Positions 1 to 6,800 of a DNA stretch of 8,868 nt are shown here, piece by piece. Numbering within the stretch: the stretch's first letter is position 1; each line of letters starts with the position of its first letter. The notes under the pieces are model-generated. The model saw only the letters and a program-made list of their open reading frames with translations. It did not search any database and was not told the DNA's origin. Origin of the DNA: Pseudomonadota bacterium (GTDB lineage Bacteria; Myxococcota; UBA9042; PHBI01); the NCBI GenBank assembly GCA_005788935.1, contig SYAK01000190.1, positions 1 through 8,868 of the forward strand. The letters run 5' to 3'. A program made the translations under genes and the position numbers.

Positions 1-276
1 GAAGGTGACGCAGCGAGCCTCGAGGCGGGGATCGCGGACCTGCGCCGCCAGCTCGTCGAGCTCGACCTGCTGATCGCCCCGCTCGCCGAGGAGAGCGCGC
101 GCGTCCCGCACCCACGCTGGGGTGCCATCCTGCGGGCGGGTGTCGACAAGAGCCACCTCGCGCGCCAGATCGAGCGCTATGCCGACATCTACCTGTCGCG
201 CGTGTCGAACCTTGGGCTCGCGACGCCGTTCGCATACTTCCGCCCGCCGCGCATCAGCCTGCCCCATGACCTGTGA
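1..276 (+). CDS. HAD-IG family purine 5'-nucleotidase, C-terminal fragment
   Basis: Frame 1 is open from the left edge to a TGA at 274-276 and gives 91 residues, so the N-terminal catalytic HAD core lies outside the window. What is seen is a short heptad-like helical stretch (about residues 6-34, with LRRQLVELDLL), then WGAILRAG, then RQIERYADIYLSRVSNL, then AYFRPPRISLPHDL at the end. From family knowledge this is the characteristic tail of HAD-IG (TIGR02244-type, eukaryotic NT5C2/NT5DC-like) nucleotidases, which typically end in a W/GS-type motif, a Q-V/I-ERYA-x-LY-x-SxVSN motif and a final P-x-x-MPHE-like sequence. These cytosolic enzymes hydrolyse purine nucleoside 5'-monophosphates such as IMP and GMP. 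Activity cannot be judged because the DxDxT nucleophile motif is not in view. The following gene is on the same strand but starts more than 100 bases later, so they need not be co-transcribed. Confidence 0.82.
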   Translation, partial: EGDAASLEAGIADLRRQLVELDLLIAPLAEESARVPHPRWGAILRAGVDKSHLARQIERYADIYLSRVSNLGLATPFAYFRPPRISLPHDL

Positions 277-417
277 TCGCGGGGTAGCACCTTGACCTTC
301 TTCGGCAAACGCGCTGAAGCGCCCCTCGCGGGCGCGCGACGTGGCGGACGCGTGTGGTCGCGCGGCAACGTGGTGTCGAACATTGCGCACGCGACGTGCA
401 TCGAAGAGCCGCCGCTG

Positions 418-1581
418 ATGCCCGCAGGGCCCTGGTGGGAGGCGCTCGATCCGGACTTCCACCGCCACGCGGAGGGGTTCGATCTGGCGCTCCTCGACAG
501 CCTGCGGGTCGGCTCGACGGCGGCCCTCGACGTCCTGCTGCGGACAGGCGTCTCACTCGGGCTGTCGGCCCTCGCGGCCCCCTTCGGCTTCAACCCGGCC
601 GAGCTCCGCGCCTCGCGCGACGACGGCCCGTTCTACGACCGCTTCGTCGCAGGCGGCGACCCGCAGCGGTTCTTCGTGCCGCCGACCGAGCTGCCGCCGA
701 TCCGCATCCGGCCGTCGCGCGATGCGACCTTCAGGCCGTCGGACGGGACCTGCGAGTCGATCCGCTTCGAGAGCCCGTTCGTGCCGCAGCTGCCCAGGCT
801 GCGCGACGGTTACCGGGCCCACGAGGCGAATCGCTTTGCGCATGTTCGATACTGGCGTCACAACCGTGGCCCGCGGCCCACGGTCATCGCGATCCACGGC
901 TTCGGGGCCGAGGGCTACGCGCTCAACCAGTGGTTCTTCGGGCTGCCGTGGCTCTACGAGAAGCTCGGGCTCGACGTGGCGCTCTTCAACCTGCCGTTTC
1001 ACGGGCGACGGCAGACGCGCTTCTCGCCGTTTTCGGGCCACGGCTTCTTCGCGGGCGGCCTGTCGCGCATCAACGAGGCCTTCGGCCAGGGCCTCCACGA
1101 CTTCCGGCTCGTCATGGACTATCTCGAGACCCAGCGCGGGGTGACGGACATCGGGGTCACCGGCATCTCGCTCGGCGGCTTCACGACAGCGCTGCTCGCG
1201 GCGGTCGAGCCCCGCCTCCGCTTCGCGATCCCGAACGTGCCGGTCGTGTCGCTCGCGGACATCGTGCTCGACTGGGAGCCGCTTGGCGCGCTGGTGCGAG
1301 CGATGATGCGCCTCACCGGGCTGTCGGTCATCGAGGCGCGGCGGCTGCTCGCGGTCAGCAGCCCGCTGACGTGGGCGCCGGTCTTGCCGCGCAACCGCCT
1401 GATGGTCATCGGCGGGGTCGGCGACAGGCTCGCTCCCCCGACCCACGCGCGGCTCTTGTGGGACCACTGGGGTCGCCCGCGGCTGCACTGGTTTCCGGGC
1501 GGGCACATCCTGCACCTGGATCGCGGGGGCTACCTGCGCGAGATCCAGCGCTTTTTCAAGGACATCGACTTCGGGACGTGA
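418..1581 (+). CDS. alpha/beta hydrolase with intact Ser-Asp-His triad
   Basis: The 387-residue protein from ATG 418 has the alpha/beta hydrolase order of motifs: an oxyanion-side HGFGAEGY with H160, then FNLPFHGRR, a nucleophile elbow GISLGG with S251, a late strand GGVGDRL with likely acid D336, and PGGHILHLDR with the likely catalytic H363. The strand before the elbow (DIGVTGISLGGF) and the PNVPVVSLADIV segment after it resemble large unassigned hydrolases related to the ABHD18 type. The substrate cannot be told from sequence; ester or amide hydrolysis is expected. There is no obvious signal peptide, though residues 30-55 are moderately hydrophobic. The start is uncertain. The frame is open back to a TTG at 292 and also has GTG at 352, 370 and 373, none with a good Shine-Dalgarno. 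ATG 418 is chosen because the protein looks family-like from MPAGPWWEAL onward. The 141 bases between the nucleotidase stop and 418 show nothing else clear. The gene converges on rpsN. Confidence 0.8.
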   Translation: MPAGPWWEALDPDFHRHAEGFDLALLDSLRVGSTAALDVLLRTGVSLGLSALAAPFGFNPAELRASRDDGPFYDRFVAGGDPQRFFVPPTELPPIRIRPSRDATFRPSDGTCESIRFESPFVPQLPRLRDGYRAHEANRFAHVRYWRHNRGPRPTVIAIHGFGAEGYALNQWFFGLPWLYEKLGLDVALFNLPFHGRRQTRFSPFSGHGFFAGGLSRINEAFGQGLHDFRLVMDYLETQRGVTDIGVTGISLGGFTTALLAAVEPRLRFAIPNVPVVSLADIVLDWEPLGALVRAMMRLTGLSVIEARRLLAVSSPLTWAPVLPRNRLMVIGGVGDRLAPPTHARLLWDHWGRPRLHWFPGGHILHLDRGGYLREIQRFFKDIDFGT

Positions 1582-1610
1582 GCGTGGCCGCCCGGACCGG
1601 GGGAAACGCG

Positions 1611-1641
1611 AAAAGCCGGCGTCCCGTGAGGGAGCCGGCTT
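1611..1641 (-). terminator. Rho-independent terminator of rpsN
   Basis: An 8-bp stem, AAGCCGGC (1613-1620) with GCCGGCTT (1634-1641), is extended inside by TCCC (1622-1625) pairing with GGGA (1630-1633), leaving one bulged G and the tetraloop GTGA. Read on the minus strand the stem is followed by TTTT and then a second short T stretch, as expected for an intrinsic terminator. It begins 42 bases past the rpsN stop. On the plus strand the stem is followed only by TTGCGCGC, so termination of the convergent hydrolase message is possible but weaker. Confidence 0.85.
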
Positions 1642-1683
1642 GCGCGCGGGAGCGACCCCGCGACAGCGACCGCGAATCCTGAC

Positions 1684-1989
1684 TTACCAGGAGGCCTTGG
1701 TGACGCCGGGCAGCTCGCCCGTCGACGCGAGGTCGCGGAGGGCGATACGGCACAGGCCGAACTTGCGGTAGTAGCCCCGCGAACGACCCGTGAGCTCGCA
1801 GCGGTTCCGGATGCGGCCGGGGAGCGCGTTGAGCGGGATGGACTGGAGGGCCTTGCGGGCGAGCACCTTCTCGGCGTCGCTCGTGGTCGGCTTGCGGAGC
1901 GCTTCCTTGAGCTCGGCGCGCTTGGCGGCGAACTTGGTGACGAGCGCCTCGCGCTGCTTGTTGCGGACGATCTTGCTGGTCTTGGCCAC
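1684..1989 (-). CDS. rpsN: 30S ribosomal protein S14, zinc-free long form
   Basis: This 101-residue protein begins [16 protein letters not shown] after the initiator and ends [11 protein letters not shown], the hallmark S14 tail. It matches the long (about 100 aa) S14 class, not the about 61-aa zinc-ribbon class. S14 is a late-binding protein of the small-subunit head, next to S3 and S10. The zinc-knuckle positions are half kept: C64 is followed by E-L-T67 and C80 by R-I-A83, so the second cysteine of each CxxC pair is gone and four-cysteine zinc binding is not possible. The start is GTG (1987-1989), supported by GGAGA seven bases upstream and by alignment to the family start MAK. The gene is alone, with its own promoter and terminator and no ribosomal-protein neighbours within the window, unlike the usual S10-spc operon position. 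It may therefore be a second, zinc-independent copy (inference). Confidence 0.96.
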   Translation of the reverse strand: MAKTSKIVRNKQREALVTKFAAKRAELKEALRKPTTSDAEKVLARKALQSIPLNALPGRIRNRCELTGRSRGYYRKFGLCRIALRDLASTGELPGVTKASW

Positions 1990-1996
1990 GTTGGTT

Positions 1997-2001
1997 TCTC
2001 C
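1997..2001 (-). promoter_or_regulatory. ribosome binding site of rpsN
   Basis: On the minus strand GGAGA lies 7 bases before the GTG at 1989. It settles the choice of GTG as the start; there is no ATG in a family-compatible position. Confidence 0.75.
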
Positions 2002-2023
2002 GTTTGCGGTCGCTGGGGCGCAG

Positions 2024-2052
2024 GGATTACCCGAAGGGCGGCGGCGGCGCAA
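2024..2052 (-). promoter_or_regulatory. candidate rpsN promoter
   Basis: On the minus strand TTGCGC (2052-2047) is followed by exactly 17 bases and then TAATCC (2029-2024). This would start transcription near 2017 and give a leader of about 28 bases before the GTG. Each hexamer matches a sigma-70 consensus only partly, but spacing and position are right in very GC-rich DNA. No AT-rich palindrome resembling a Zur box is visible around it. Confidence 0.4.
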
Positions 2053-2170
2053 GGTCTTTTGGACGTGGCGCGGGACATGCGGGGGATGGACCGGGGGCGC
2101 TCGGGTGTTTCCGGTCGGCGCGTCGCTGTCTGGCTCGAGCGCCGCCTGGCCGACGCAACCCGAAACAACC

Positions 2171-2175
2171 GGAGA
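2171..2175 (+). promoter_or_regulatory. ribosome binding site of the Deg-type protease
   Basis: GGAGA sits 9 bases before ATG 2185. It favours that start over in-frame upstream ATGs at 2059, 2080 and 2089, which lack a good Shine-Dalgarno and would add a charged stretch before the membrane anchor. The rest of the 195-base rpsN/protease divergent gap shows no convincing plus-strand promoter. Confidence 0.65.
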
Positions 2176-2184
2176 AGACCGCCG

Positions 2185-3345
2185 ATGACCGCACCGTCGT
2201 CTGTCCCGCGCCCCGCTGCGCGCGGCGCCCTGTGGCTGCTCGTGACGCTGAACCTTGGCCTGCTTGCCCTCGTCGCGTGGCTGACGCTCGGGCGCGACGT
2301 GGCGGGTGAGGCCGCGCGCGCGACGCGGCTTCCGGCGCCCGAATCCGGGCGTGAGCCCGGACCGCCCACCGAAGACCTGCTCGCGAGCGAACGTCATGTG
2401 ATCGACCTGTTCGAGCGGGCGACCCCGTCGGTGACCTACATCACGACCCACACCCGCTCGGCGAGGTACGCCCCGGGTGGCGCGCCGCATGGCGGCGATG
2501 GTGCGGGATCGGGCTTCGTCTGGGACGACGACGGGCACGTCGTGACGAACTTTCACGTCATCGCAGAGGCGAGCGAAGCGACGGTGACGCTCGCCGACGG
2601 CAGCGAGTGGCCCGCGCGCCTCGTCGGGGCCGCGCCCGATCAGGATCTGGCCGTGCTGCGCATCCAGGCCCCACAGGCGCAGCTCGCGCCGCTGCCGCTC
2701 GGGAGCTCGAAGGCGCTGCGGGTCGGACAGTTCGCGATGGCGATCGGCAACCCGTTCGGGCTCGATCAGACGCTCACGACCGGCGTCGTCAGTGCGCTCG
2801 ACCGCGAGATGGAGTCGATCTCGGGGCGCACGATCTACGGGGTCGTCCAGACCGACGCGGCCATCAACCCGGGGAACTCGGGCGGACCGCTCATCGACGC
2901 GGCCGGGCGCCTCATCGGCGTCAACACGGCCATCCGCAGCCCGTCGGGGTCGTCCGCGGGCATTGGCTTCGCGGTGCCCGTCGACACGGTGGCCCGCGTC
3001 GTGCCGCAGCTCATCGCACACGGGCGGGTGGCGCGACCCGGGCTCGGCGTCTTCCTCGCGAGCCCGGGCATCGGGGCCCGCCTGGGTGCGAAGGGGGCGG
3101 TGGTGCGCGAGGTGCAGCCGGGCTCCCCGGCCGAGCGCGCGGGGCTCGTCGGCCTGCGGGTCGAGCGGACGGGGCGGCCGCGCCTCGGTGACGTCATCAC
3201 CGCTGTCGATGGCGCGCCCGTCGATGACGTCAACGATCTCCTGCGGGCGCTCGATACCCGGGCCGTCGGCGACGCGGTGGTGCTCACGGTGAGCCGCGAC
3301 GGCGCGGCGCGCGAGGTGCAGGTGACACTCGCGGCGGTCGACTGA
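2185..3345 (+). CDS. membrane-anchored S1C serine protease with one PDZ domain (Deg/HtrA type)
   Basis: This 386-residue protein starts with a short cytoplasmic tail and an uncleaved-looking membrane anchor at about 15-36 ([22 protein letters not shown]). A linker follows to about 65, then a trypsin-fold S1C domain (about 68-275) and a single PDZ domain (about 283-386). The triad is complete: H124 in TNFHVI, D154 in DQDLAVL, and S232 in [16 protein letters not shown] closes the protease domain, and the PDZ has GSPAERAGL and [10 protein letters not shown]. From family knowledge such proteins are periplasmic proteases/chaperones that clear misfolded envelope proteins or act in site-specific regulated cleavage. 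The layout of one anchor plus one PDZ resembles DegS and cyanobacterial/plant Deg1 more than two-PDZ DegP; the [11 protein letters not shown] insertion inside the PDZ is also Deg1-like. I therefore give no gene symbol. The gene is divergent from rpsN, and its stop lies only 8 bases from the convergent neighbour's stop. Confidence 0.93.
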   Translation: MTAPSSVPRPAARGALWLLVTLNLGLLALVAWLTLGRDVAGEAARATRLPAPESGREPGPPTEDLLASERHVIDLFERATPSVTYITTHTRSARYAPGGAPHGGDGAGSGFVWDDDGHVVTNFHVIAEASEATVTLADGSEWPARLVGAAPDQDLAVLRIQAPQAQLAPLPLGSSKALRVGQFAMAIGNPFGLDQTLTTGVVSALDREMESISGRTIYGVVQTDAAINPGNSGGPLIDAAGRLIGVNTAIRSPSGSSAGIGFAVPVDTVARVVPQLIAHGRVARPGLGVFLASPGIGARLGAKGAVVREVQPGSPAERAGLVGLRVERTGRPRLGDVITAVDGAPVDDVNDLLRALDTRAVGDAVVLTVSRDGAAREVQVTLAAVD

Positions 3346-3361
3346 GCCGGGCTTCAGTCGA
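3338..3361. other. inverted repeat made by two convergent stop-codon regions
   Basis: TCGACTGA (3338-3345) and TCAGTCGA (3354-3361) are perfect inverted copies around an 8-base loop, GCCGGGCT. Each arm contains the final Asp codon and TGA of one gene, since the protease ends V-D-stop and the opposing hydrolase ends L-D-stop. Either transcript could form this hairpin at its 3' end. No T-run follows on either strand, so it is not a classical intrinsic terminator, and the arms may match simply because both genes end in GAC TGA. Confidence 0.45.
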
Positions 3362-4379
3362 GGTCGAAGTCCGCGACGATCCCGTAGTGGTCGGACGGAT
3401 AGACGCCGTCCACGGGCGCATCGGCGCAGAGGGCGGCGTTCACGGCGCGAAGTCCGGGGGAAGCCATGATGTGGTCGGGGCACTGCGGAACGCTGTCGAG
3501 ATAGGTCATCAGCAGCATCGCGATCGACTTGCGGCCGCCGTCGGGCCACGTCGGCGAGAGCCCGAGCTGGCAGTTCGTGTTGCGGGCCGGGTCCCAGGTG
3601 AGGACGCCGGGCATGAACTGCGGCAGGAGATTCGTGTAACCCGTTGAGGCGAGGAAGCCCTCAAGGCGTGGCTGGCCAGGGTCGATGTTGAAATCAGCGC
3701 CGATGACGATGGGGGCGGCGCCGTTCTTGAGGCGGAGCTTCACGAGCCAGGCGCCCAGACGGCGCAGCTCGAGGTCGCGCGTGCGGCGGTTGGCGCGCAC
3801 GAGGCGGACGAGCCAGCCAGGTGGCACGGGGGCCTCGACGTGGCCCGCGGCGAACAGGTCTTCCCAGGCCTTCAGGAAGGTCGCGCGGTTTGGAAAACCA
3901 TAGCGGATGTGGGTGTTGACGACGATGACCGGTCGACCCTGGACCTCGACGCGGACCGCGACCGCGTGCCGCACCGGCCCGAGCTGGATGGACCAGAAAC
4001 GGTTGACGCTGCCGAGGCCGGAGAGCTTGGTGGTGGCGAGGTGTCGCATGCCGACGTCGCGGCGGGCGAGGATGGCGAGCCCCTCGCCCGAACCGACTCC
4101 GGGCGGCAGGCCGAGCCCGAAGAGCCTGAGGCCGCCGTTGCAGACGCGGAAGACGACATCGTAGCCGAGGCGGTCGGCGACGGTGCGCGCGAAGCCGGGC
4201 AGCGGCAGGCACTCCTGCATCGTGACGACGTCGGGCGCGAGGCGCTCAAGCTCGGCGCACATCGCGTCGAGGCGGGCGCCCTTGTGGCCTGGCGGCTCGA
4301 GGGAGGCGACGCCGAAGAAGCCGCGCGGGATACAGCCAATCCAGGCGTTGAGGTCGACGACCCTGAAGGGAGCTCCCAT
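3354..4379 (-). CDS. endonuclease/exonuclease/phosphatase-fold hydrolase
   Basis: This 341-residue protein carries the ordered motifs of the EEP superfamily (DNase I, exonuclease III, inositol phosphatase and neutral sphingomyelinase fold): D9-L-N11 near the start, MQE with the metal-binding E56, N155-T-H157, GADFN with D229 and N231, and a final S-D330-H331-Y. These are the residues expected for metal-dependent phosphodiester hydrolysis, so it should be active. The substrate is unresolved. The SGEGLAIL segment (98-104) and the lack of obvious DNA-repair features leave a lipid phosphodiesterase (sphingomyelinase-like), a phosphatase or a nuclease all possible. There is no signal peptide, so it is probably cytosolic. 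The start at 4379 is supported by GAGGAGG six bases upstream. It is the second gene of an operon: its ATG is one base after the TGA of the MMACHC-like gene, implying translational coupling. Confidence 0.85.
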   Translation of the reverse strand: MGAPFRVVDLNAWIGCIPRGFFGVASLEPPGHKGARLDAMCAELERLAPDVVTMQECLPLPGFARTVADRLGYDVVFRVCNGGLRLFGLGLPPGVGSGEGLAILARRDVGMRHLATTKLSGLGSVNRFWSIQLGPVRHAVAVRVEVQGRPVIVVNTHIRYGFPNRATFLKAWEDLFAAGHVEAPVPPGWLVRLVRANRRTRDLELRRLGAWLVKLRLKNGAAPIVIGADFNIDPGQPRLEGFLASTGYTNLLPQFMPGVLTWDPARNTNCQLGLSPTWPDGGRKSIAMLLMTYLDSVPQCPDHIMASPGLRAVNAALCADAPVDGVYPSDHYGIVADFDLD

Positions 4380-4380
4380 G

Positions 4381-5142
4381 TCAGGCCTCCTCGCGCAGCG
4401 CCCAGCGGTCATGGGCGTAGTGGTAGCGGATCTGGGGCTCGGAATAGCGCGCCTCGCGCCCGACGGGGCAGGCGTCACGGACCGCGAGCCAGTGGGCCCA
4501 GGCGGGCCCGGGGGATGGGCGACAGGCGGAGGCGCCCGCAGGGGACGGTGTGGTGGCCTCGAGGGCGGCCGCGTGGGCGGCGACGCAGGGCTGCGCGGCG
4601 CACGACCCGCAGGGCGCCCCCGAAGGCTCGGGGGTGCGCGCTCCCGACGGCGCGGGGAGGGCCACGACGAGCGCCGCGCGGAAGGCCTGCCACGGCCCGA
4701 GCCGCGGGTCGACGACGAGCCCTGCCGGTCCCCGGACACCGAGGCCGGCGTGGGTGGCCAGGGCCTGCATCGCGACCATGCGCGGGGGAGCCTCCCAGAC
4801 GTGGCGCAGGTCGCGCGGCAGGTCGGCCGGGAACGCCGCGGCGACCCCCTCGGAGATGCGCGCCGCGGTCCAACGGTCAAAGGGATGCGGGTCCGCCTGC
4901 AAGGCGGGCGAGGCGGCAAAGGCAGCGCGAAACGGGGCCCAGACGCCGCGCCCGTGCCCGATGACGATGACCGCATGCGCGGGCGACCCGAGGTCGGGCA
5001 GTCGCCAACGGGGCTCCATCGCGGCGTTGAAGTCGCCGACGCGCGCCACGCCGAGGCGGTCGAGGCCAGCACGCGCAAGGAGCTGTCCGAGCGCGTGCAG
5101 CGCGGTGGCGAGCGGTACTGGCGTGGTGAGAGGCTGCATCAT
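4381..5142 (-). CDS. MMACHC/CblC-like cobalamin-processing family protein with cysteine cluster
   Basis: This 253-residue protein shows the order of motifs I recall for human MMACHC (CblC): a VAMQALATHAGL helix (123-134), then GLVVDPRLGPWQAFRAALVV (141-160, compare IHPRFGGWFAIRGVVL in MMACHC), then WLAVRDA and RYSEPQIRYHY (232-242, compare RYSEEQKAYF). MMACHC strips upper-axial ligands from cobalamins using glutathione or flavin. The N-terminal half (AGLDRLGVARVGDFN) also recalls QueG-type epoxyqueuosine reductases, which share this fold. Between the two halves is a segment absent from the human protein with C178, C181 and C186 (CGSCAAQPC), plus C207 and C225, as in a small Fe-S or metal site. 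The role is inferred: a corrinoid reductase/decyanase or related corrinoid protein. The start is ATG 5142, with ATG 5139 equally possible; neither has a strong ribosome binding site. It leads the operon with the EEP hydrolase and is divergent from the transglutaminase-like gene. Confidence 0.7.
   Translation of the reverse strand: MMQPLTTPVPLATALHALGQLLARAGLDRLGVARVGDFNAAMEPRWRLPDLGSPAHAVIVIGHGRGVWAPFRAAFAASPALQADPHPFDRWTAARISEGVAAAFPADLPRDLRHVWEAPPRMVAMQALATHAGLGVRGPAGLVVDPRLGPWQAFRAALVVALPAPSGARTPEPSGAPCGSCAAQPCVAAHAAALEATTPSPAGASACRPSPGPAWAHWLAVRDACPVGREARYSEPQIRYHYAHDRWALREEA
4386..4392 (-). promoter_or_regulatory. ribosome binding site of the EEP hydrolase, inside the upstream gene
   Basis: GAGGAGG on the minus strand lies 6 bases before ATG 4379 and within the last codons of the upstream gene (encoding E-E-A). 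It is the strongest Shine-Dalgarno in the window. It fixes the start and supports co-translation of the two genes. Confidence 0.8.
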
Positions 5143-5204
5143 GCGCTCGGGGTGGCGCGCGGAAACGTCCGGGCGGGGTGAACCCTTCCGCGCGACCCAA
5201 AGAG

Positions 5205-5232
5205 TGGACAGTTCGGGGCCCCGTGGCAAGCT
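5205..5232 (+). promoter_or_regulatory. candidate promoter of the transglutaminase-like gene
   Basis: TGGACA (5205-5210), a 16-base spacer, and TG-G-CAAGCT with a weak -10 at 5227-5232 lie just before ATG 5240. Transcription would begin at or next to the ATG, so the mRNA would be leaderless or nearly so, consistent with the absence of any Shine-Dalgarno. A perfect palindrome CGGGGCCCCG (5214-5223) sits in the spacer. The -10 match is poor, so this is tentative. Confidence 0.25.
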
Positions 5233-5239
5233 CGGCCGC

Positions 5240-6736
5240 ATGCCGCCCGTCCTCCCTCCGCCGCCGCAGCCAGTCCCGCGCGGACCGCTCTCCATCCTGC
5301 TGCGGCTCGTCCTCGGGCTCATCGCGCTCGCTGTGCCCGTGGCAGGCTTCTGGCTCGCGGCCGCCACGGGGTTGTCGGCCGGGCTCGACCTGTGGCCCGC
5401 CCTTGGGGCCGCAGGGGCGCTCGCGCTGCTGCTGCCCCTCGTCTGGGACGTCTGGGCGGAGGTGCGGCACGCGGCGAAGCAGCCACAACCCGAGCGGGTC
5501 GTCGCGCGGCCCGATCGGATCCGTCTGCGGATCCTCGCGGTGAACCTCGGGTTTCTGGCGTTGATGCTGTTTGCGCTCAACCAGACCGCGACGCGCGCCA
5601 TCCTGAACCGCGGGGACTGGTTCCTCGGCGCGTCGCGCTCGCCCTTCGCGGAGGAGGTCCGGGGGGCGCTCGCCAAGGCCGCCCACGCGGCCCACGCGAC
5701 GTTTGGCGACCCGGCACAGCCACCGATCGCGGCGGGCGAGGCAGGCGTGGCGTGCCAGGCGACGCTGGCCGAGGGCCTGACGTCCGCGTCCGGAGCGACG
5801 CCCCCGAAGGCGCCGCGCTGGCCAATGCCTGCGACCCCGCACCCGGCCGTGGCGGGGCTCACCGGGACACGGGCCGAGACCATCGCGGCTGTGGGCGCAG
5901 CGCTGCGCGCGGCCGAGCCCGACCCGCTGCTCCGGGTCAAGGCGCTGCATGACTTTGCCATCGTCCACCTGCGCTTCGACGCGGACGCCCTGGTCGCGGC
6001 GGCCACGCCCGAGGGCGGTGCCGAAGACCCGATGGTGCCGCCGCTAGCGAGCCAGACGGCCGAGGCGGTCTTCGAGGCGCGGCGTGCGACCGCGATCGGT
6101 TATGCGAACCTGCTCGTGGCGCTCGGCGACGCCGCGGACATTTCAATCAAGCGGGTTGACGGGTATGTGCGCCTGTTCAGTGATGACCACGTGGCGTTTC
6201 CACACGCGTGGAACGTCGTGGCGCTCGACGGCGCCCCGCAGCTGATCGTGGACGCGGCGCGCGACGCCGGGACCTTCGTCGGACGGGCCTTTGCCCCCGG
6301 TTACGGGACGTTCTGGCTCTTCCCGCCCGCCGAGGCGGCGGCCTGGGACCTGCTCGCGGATGACCCGACCGAGCGGCTGCCTGGCGGCCCGAGCGACATC
6401 GGCGGACTGCTCGCGGGCACGGCGCTCTCGACGCCTGCGGCGGCCTTCGGACTCGACGCGGCGGCCGCGCCGCATCGGCTGATGACGAGCCCGAGCGTCT
6501 GGACCGCGACGCTGCCCAACCCGCGGGGGGTGACGCTGCTCGCGACGGCGTGGTCACCCGATGACGGCACGACGGCCCCGTGCGTGCCCCATACGCGAGA
6601 CGCGAGCGCGCGGCTGAGGTGCTCGCTCGGCCTCGCGCGGCGCTGGATCGTGATGCTGCACGCCGCGCCGACGCCCGATGACCCGTGGATCCCCGTCGGA
6701 CAGTGGCGGGTGCTGCAGACGCCGTCACGGACCTGA
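5240..6736 (+). CDS. membrane protein with transglutaminase-like domain lacking the catalytic cysteine
   Basis: This 498-residue protein has three predicted membrane helices at about 17-42, 51-72 and 96-114, then a large domain, probably extracytoplasmic. The transglutaminase-like core is clear: EAVFEARRATAIGYANLLVA (from about 277), then VDGYVR, P-H322-AWN and LIVD338-A. These match the usual G-x-C-x-GYANL, SGYVR, HAWN and VDAT motifs of the bacterial transglutaminase-like (papain-fold) superfamily. The His and Asp of the triad are present, but the cysteine position, two before GYA, is Ala285. The domain is therefore predicted to lack cysteine-protease or transamidase activity and may act as a binding module. 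About 150 residues follow the core (ending WRVLQTPS), including a two-cysteine stretch, C-VPHTRDASARLR-C. No Shine-Dalgarno precedes ATG 5240. The gene is 64 bases upstream of the glycerophosphotransferase-family gene on the same strand, so an operon is likely. Confidence 0.8.
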   Translation: MPPVLPPPPQPVPRGPLSILLRLVLGLIALAVPVAGFWLAAATGLSAGLDLWPALGAAGALALLLPLVWDVWAEVRHAAKQPQPERVVARPDRIRLRILAVNLGFLALMLFALNQTATRAILNRGDWFLGASRSPFAEEVRGALAKAAHAAHATFGDPAQPPIAAGEAGVACQATLAEGLTSASGATPPKAPRWPMPATPHPAVAGLTGTRAETIAAVGAALRAAEPDPLLRVKALHDFAIVHLRFDADALVAAATPEGGAEDPMVPPLASQTAEAVFEARRATAIGYANLLVALGDAADISIKRVDGYVRLFSDDHVAFPHAWNVVALDGAPQLIVDAARDAGTFVGRAFAPGYGTFWLFPPAEAAAWDLLADDPTERLPGGPSDIGGLLAGTALSTPAAAFGLDAAAAPHRLMTSPSVWTATLPNPRGVTLLATAWSPDDGTTAPCVPHTRDASARLRCSLGLARRWIVMLHAAPTPDDPWIPVGQWRVLQTPSRT

Positions 6737-6764
6737 GGCACCCGCGGCGCGGCGCCCGTGACGG

Positions 6765-6793
6765 TTGCAGGCGCGCGGGCGCGCGAGTATGGG
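6765..6793 (+). promoter_or_regulatory. candidate internal promoter before the glycerophosphotransferase-family gene
   Basis: TTGCAG (6765-6770), a 17-base spacer and TATGGG (6788-6793) lie 7 bases before ATG 6801. This is the same distance as the candidate -10 before ATG 5240. It would give a leaderless message, but the -10 overlaps a GGAGG Shine-Dalgarno (6792-6796), so only one reading may be right. Confidence 0.25.
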
Positions 6794-6796
6794 AGG
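6792..6796 (+). promoter_or_regulatory. ribosome binding site of the glycerophosphotransferase-family gene
   Basis: GGAGG ends 4 bases before ATG 6801, a somewhat short spacing. It favours 6801 over the in-frame ATG at 6789, which would have the sequence inside its own coding region. Confidence 0.55.
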
Positions 6797-6800
6797 GGGC

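Noticed and set aside
319..335. GC-rich hairpin GCGCCC / GGGCGC after the nucleotidase gene as a terminator
   Set aside because: It has a short 6-bp stem and no following T-run; such repeats are frequent by chance at this base composition.
354..1682. A 442-codon plus-strand open frame overlapping the alpha/beta hydrolase
   Set aside because: It is an arginine/alanine-rich out-of-frame shadow without motifs; the other frame carries the catalytic triad.
1684..3549. A 621-codon minus-strand open frame that includes rpsN and continues antisense through the protease gene
   Set aside because: Only the last 101 codons are a recognisable protein (S14). The upstream part is arginine-rich shadow sequence antisense to the clear Deg-type protease, and a good ribosome binding site and GTG mark the true start at 1989.
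4380..5078. Upstream extension of the EEP hydrolase frame to 5078
   Set aside because: It overlaps the MMACHC-like gene in another frame, is rich in Pro/Arg/Ser, and a strong Shine-Dalgarno places the start at 4379.
4381..6006. A 541-codon extension of the MMACHC-like frame upstream of 5142
   Set aside because: The extra N-terminus is low-complexity and antisense to the transglutaminase-like gene; family similarity begins only near MMQPLTTPV.
6771..6786. GCGCGC-GG-GCGCGC inverted repeat between the transglutaminase-like and glycerophosphotransferase-family genes
   Set aside because: It is simple GC alternation with a 2-base loop and no T-run, so it is unlikely to be a terminator or operator.
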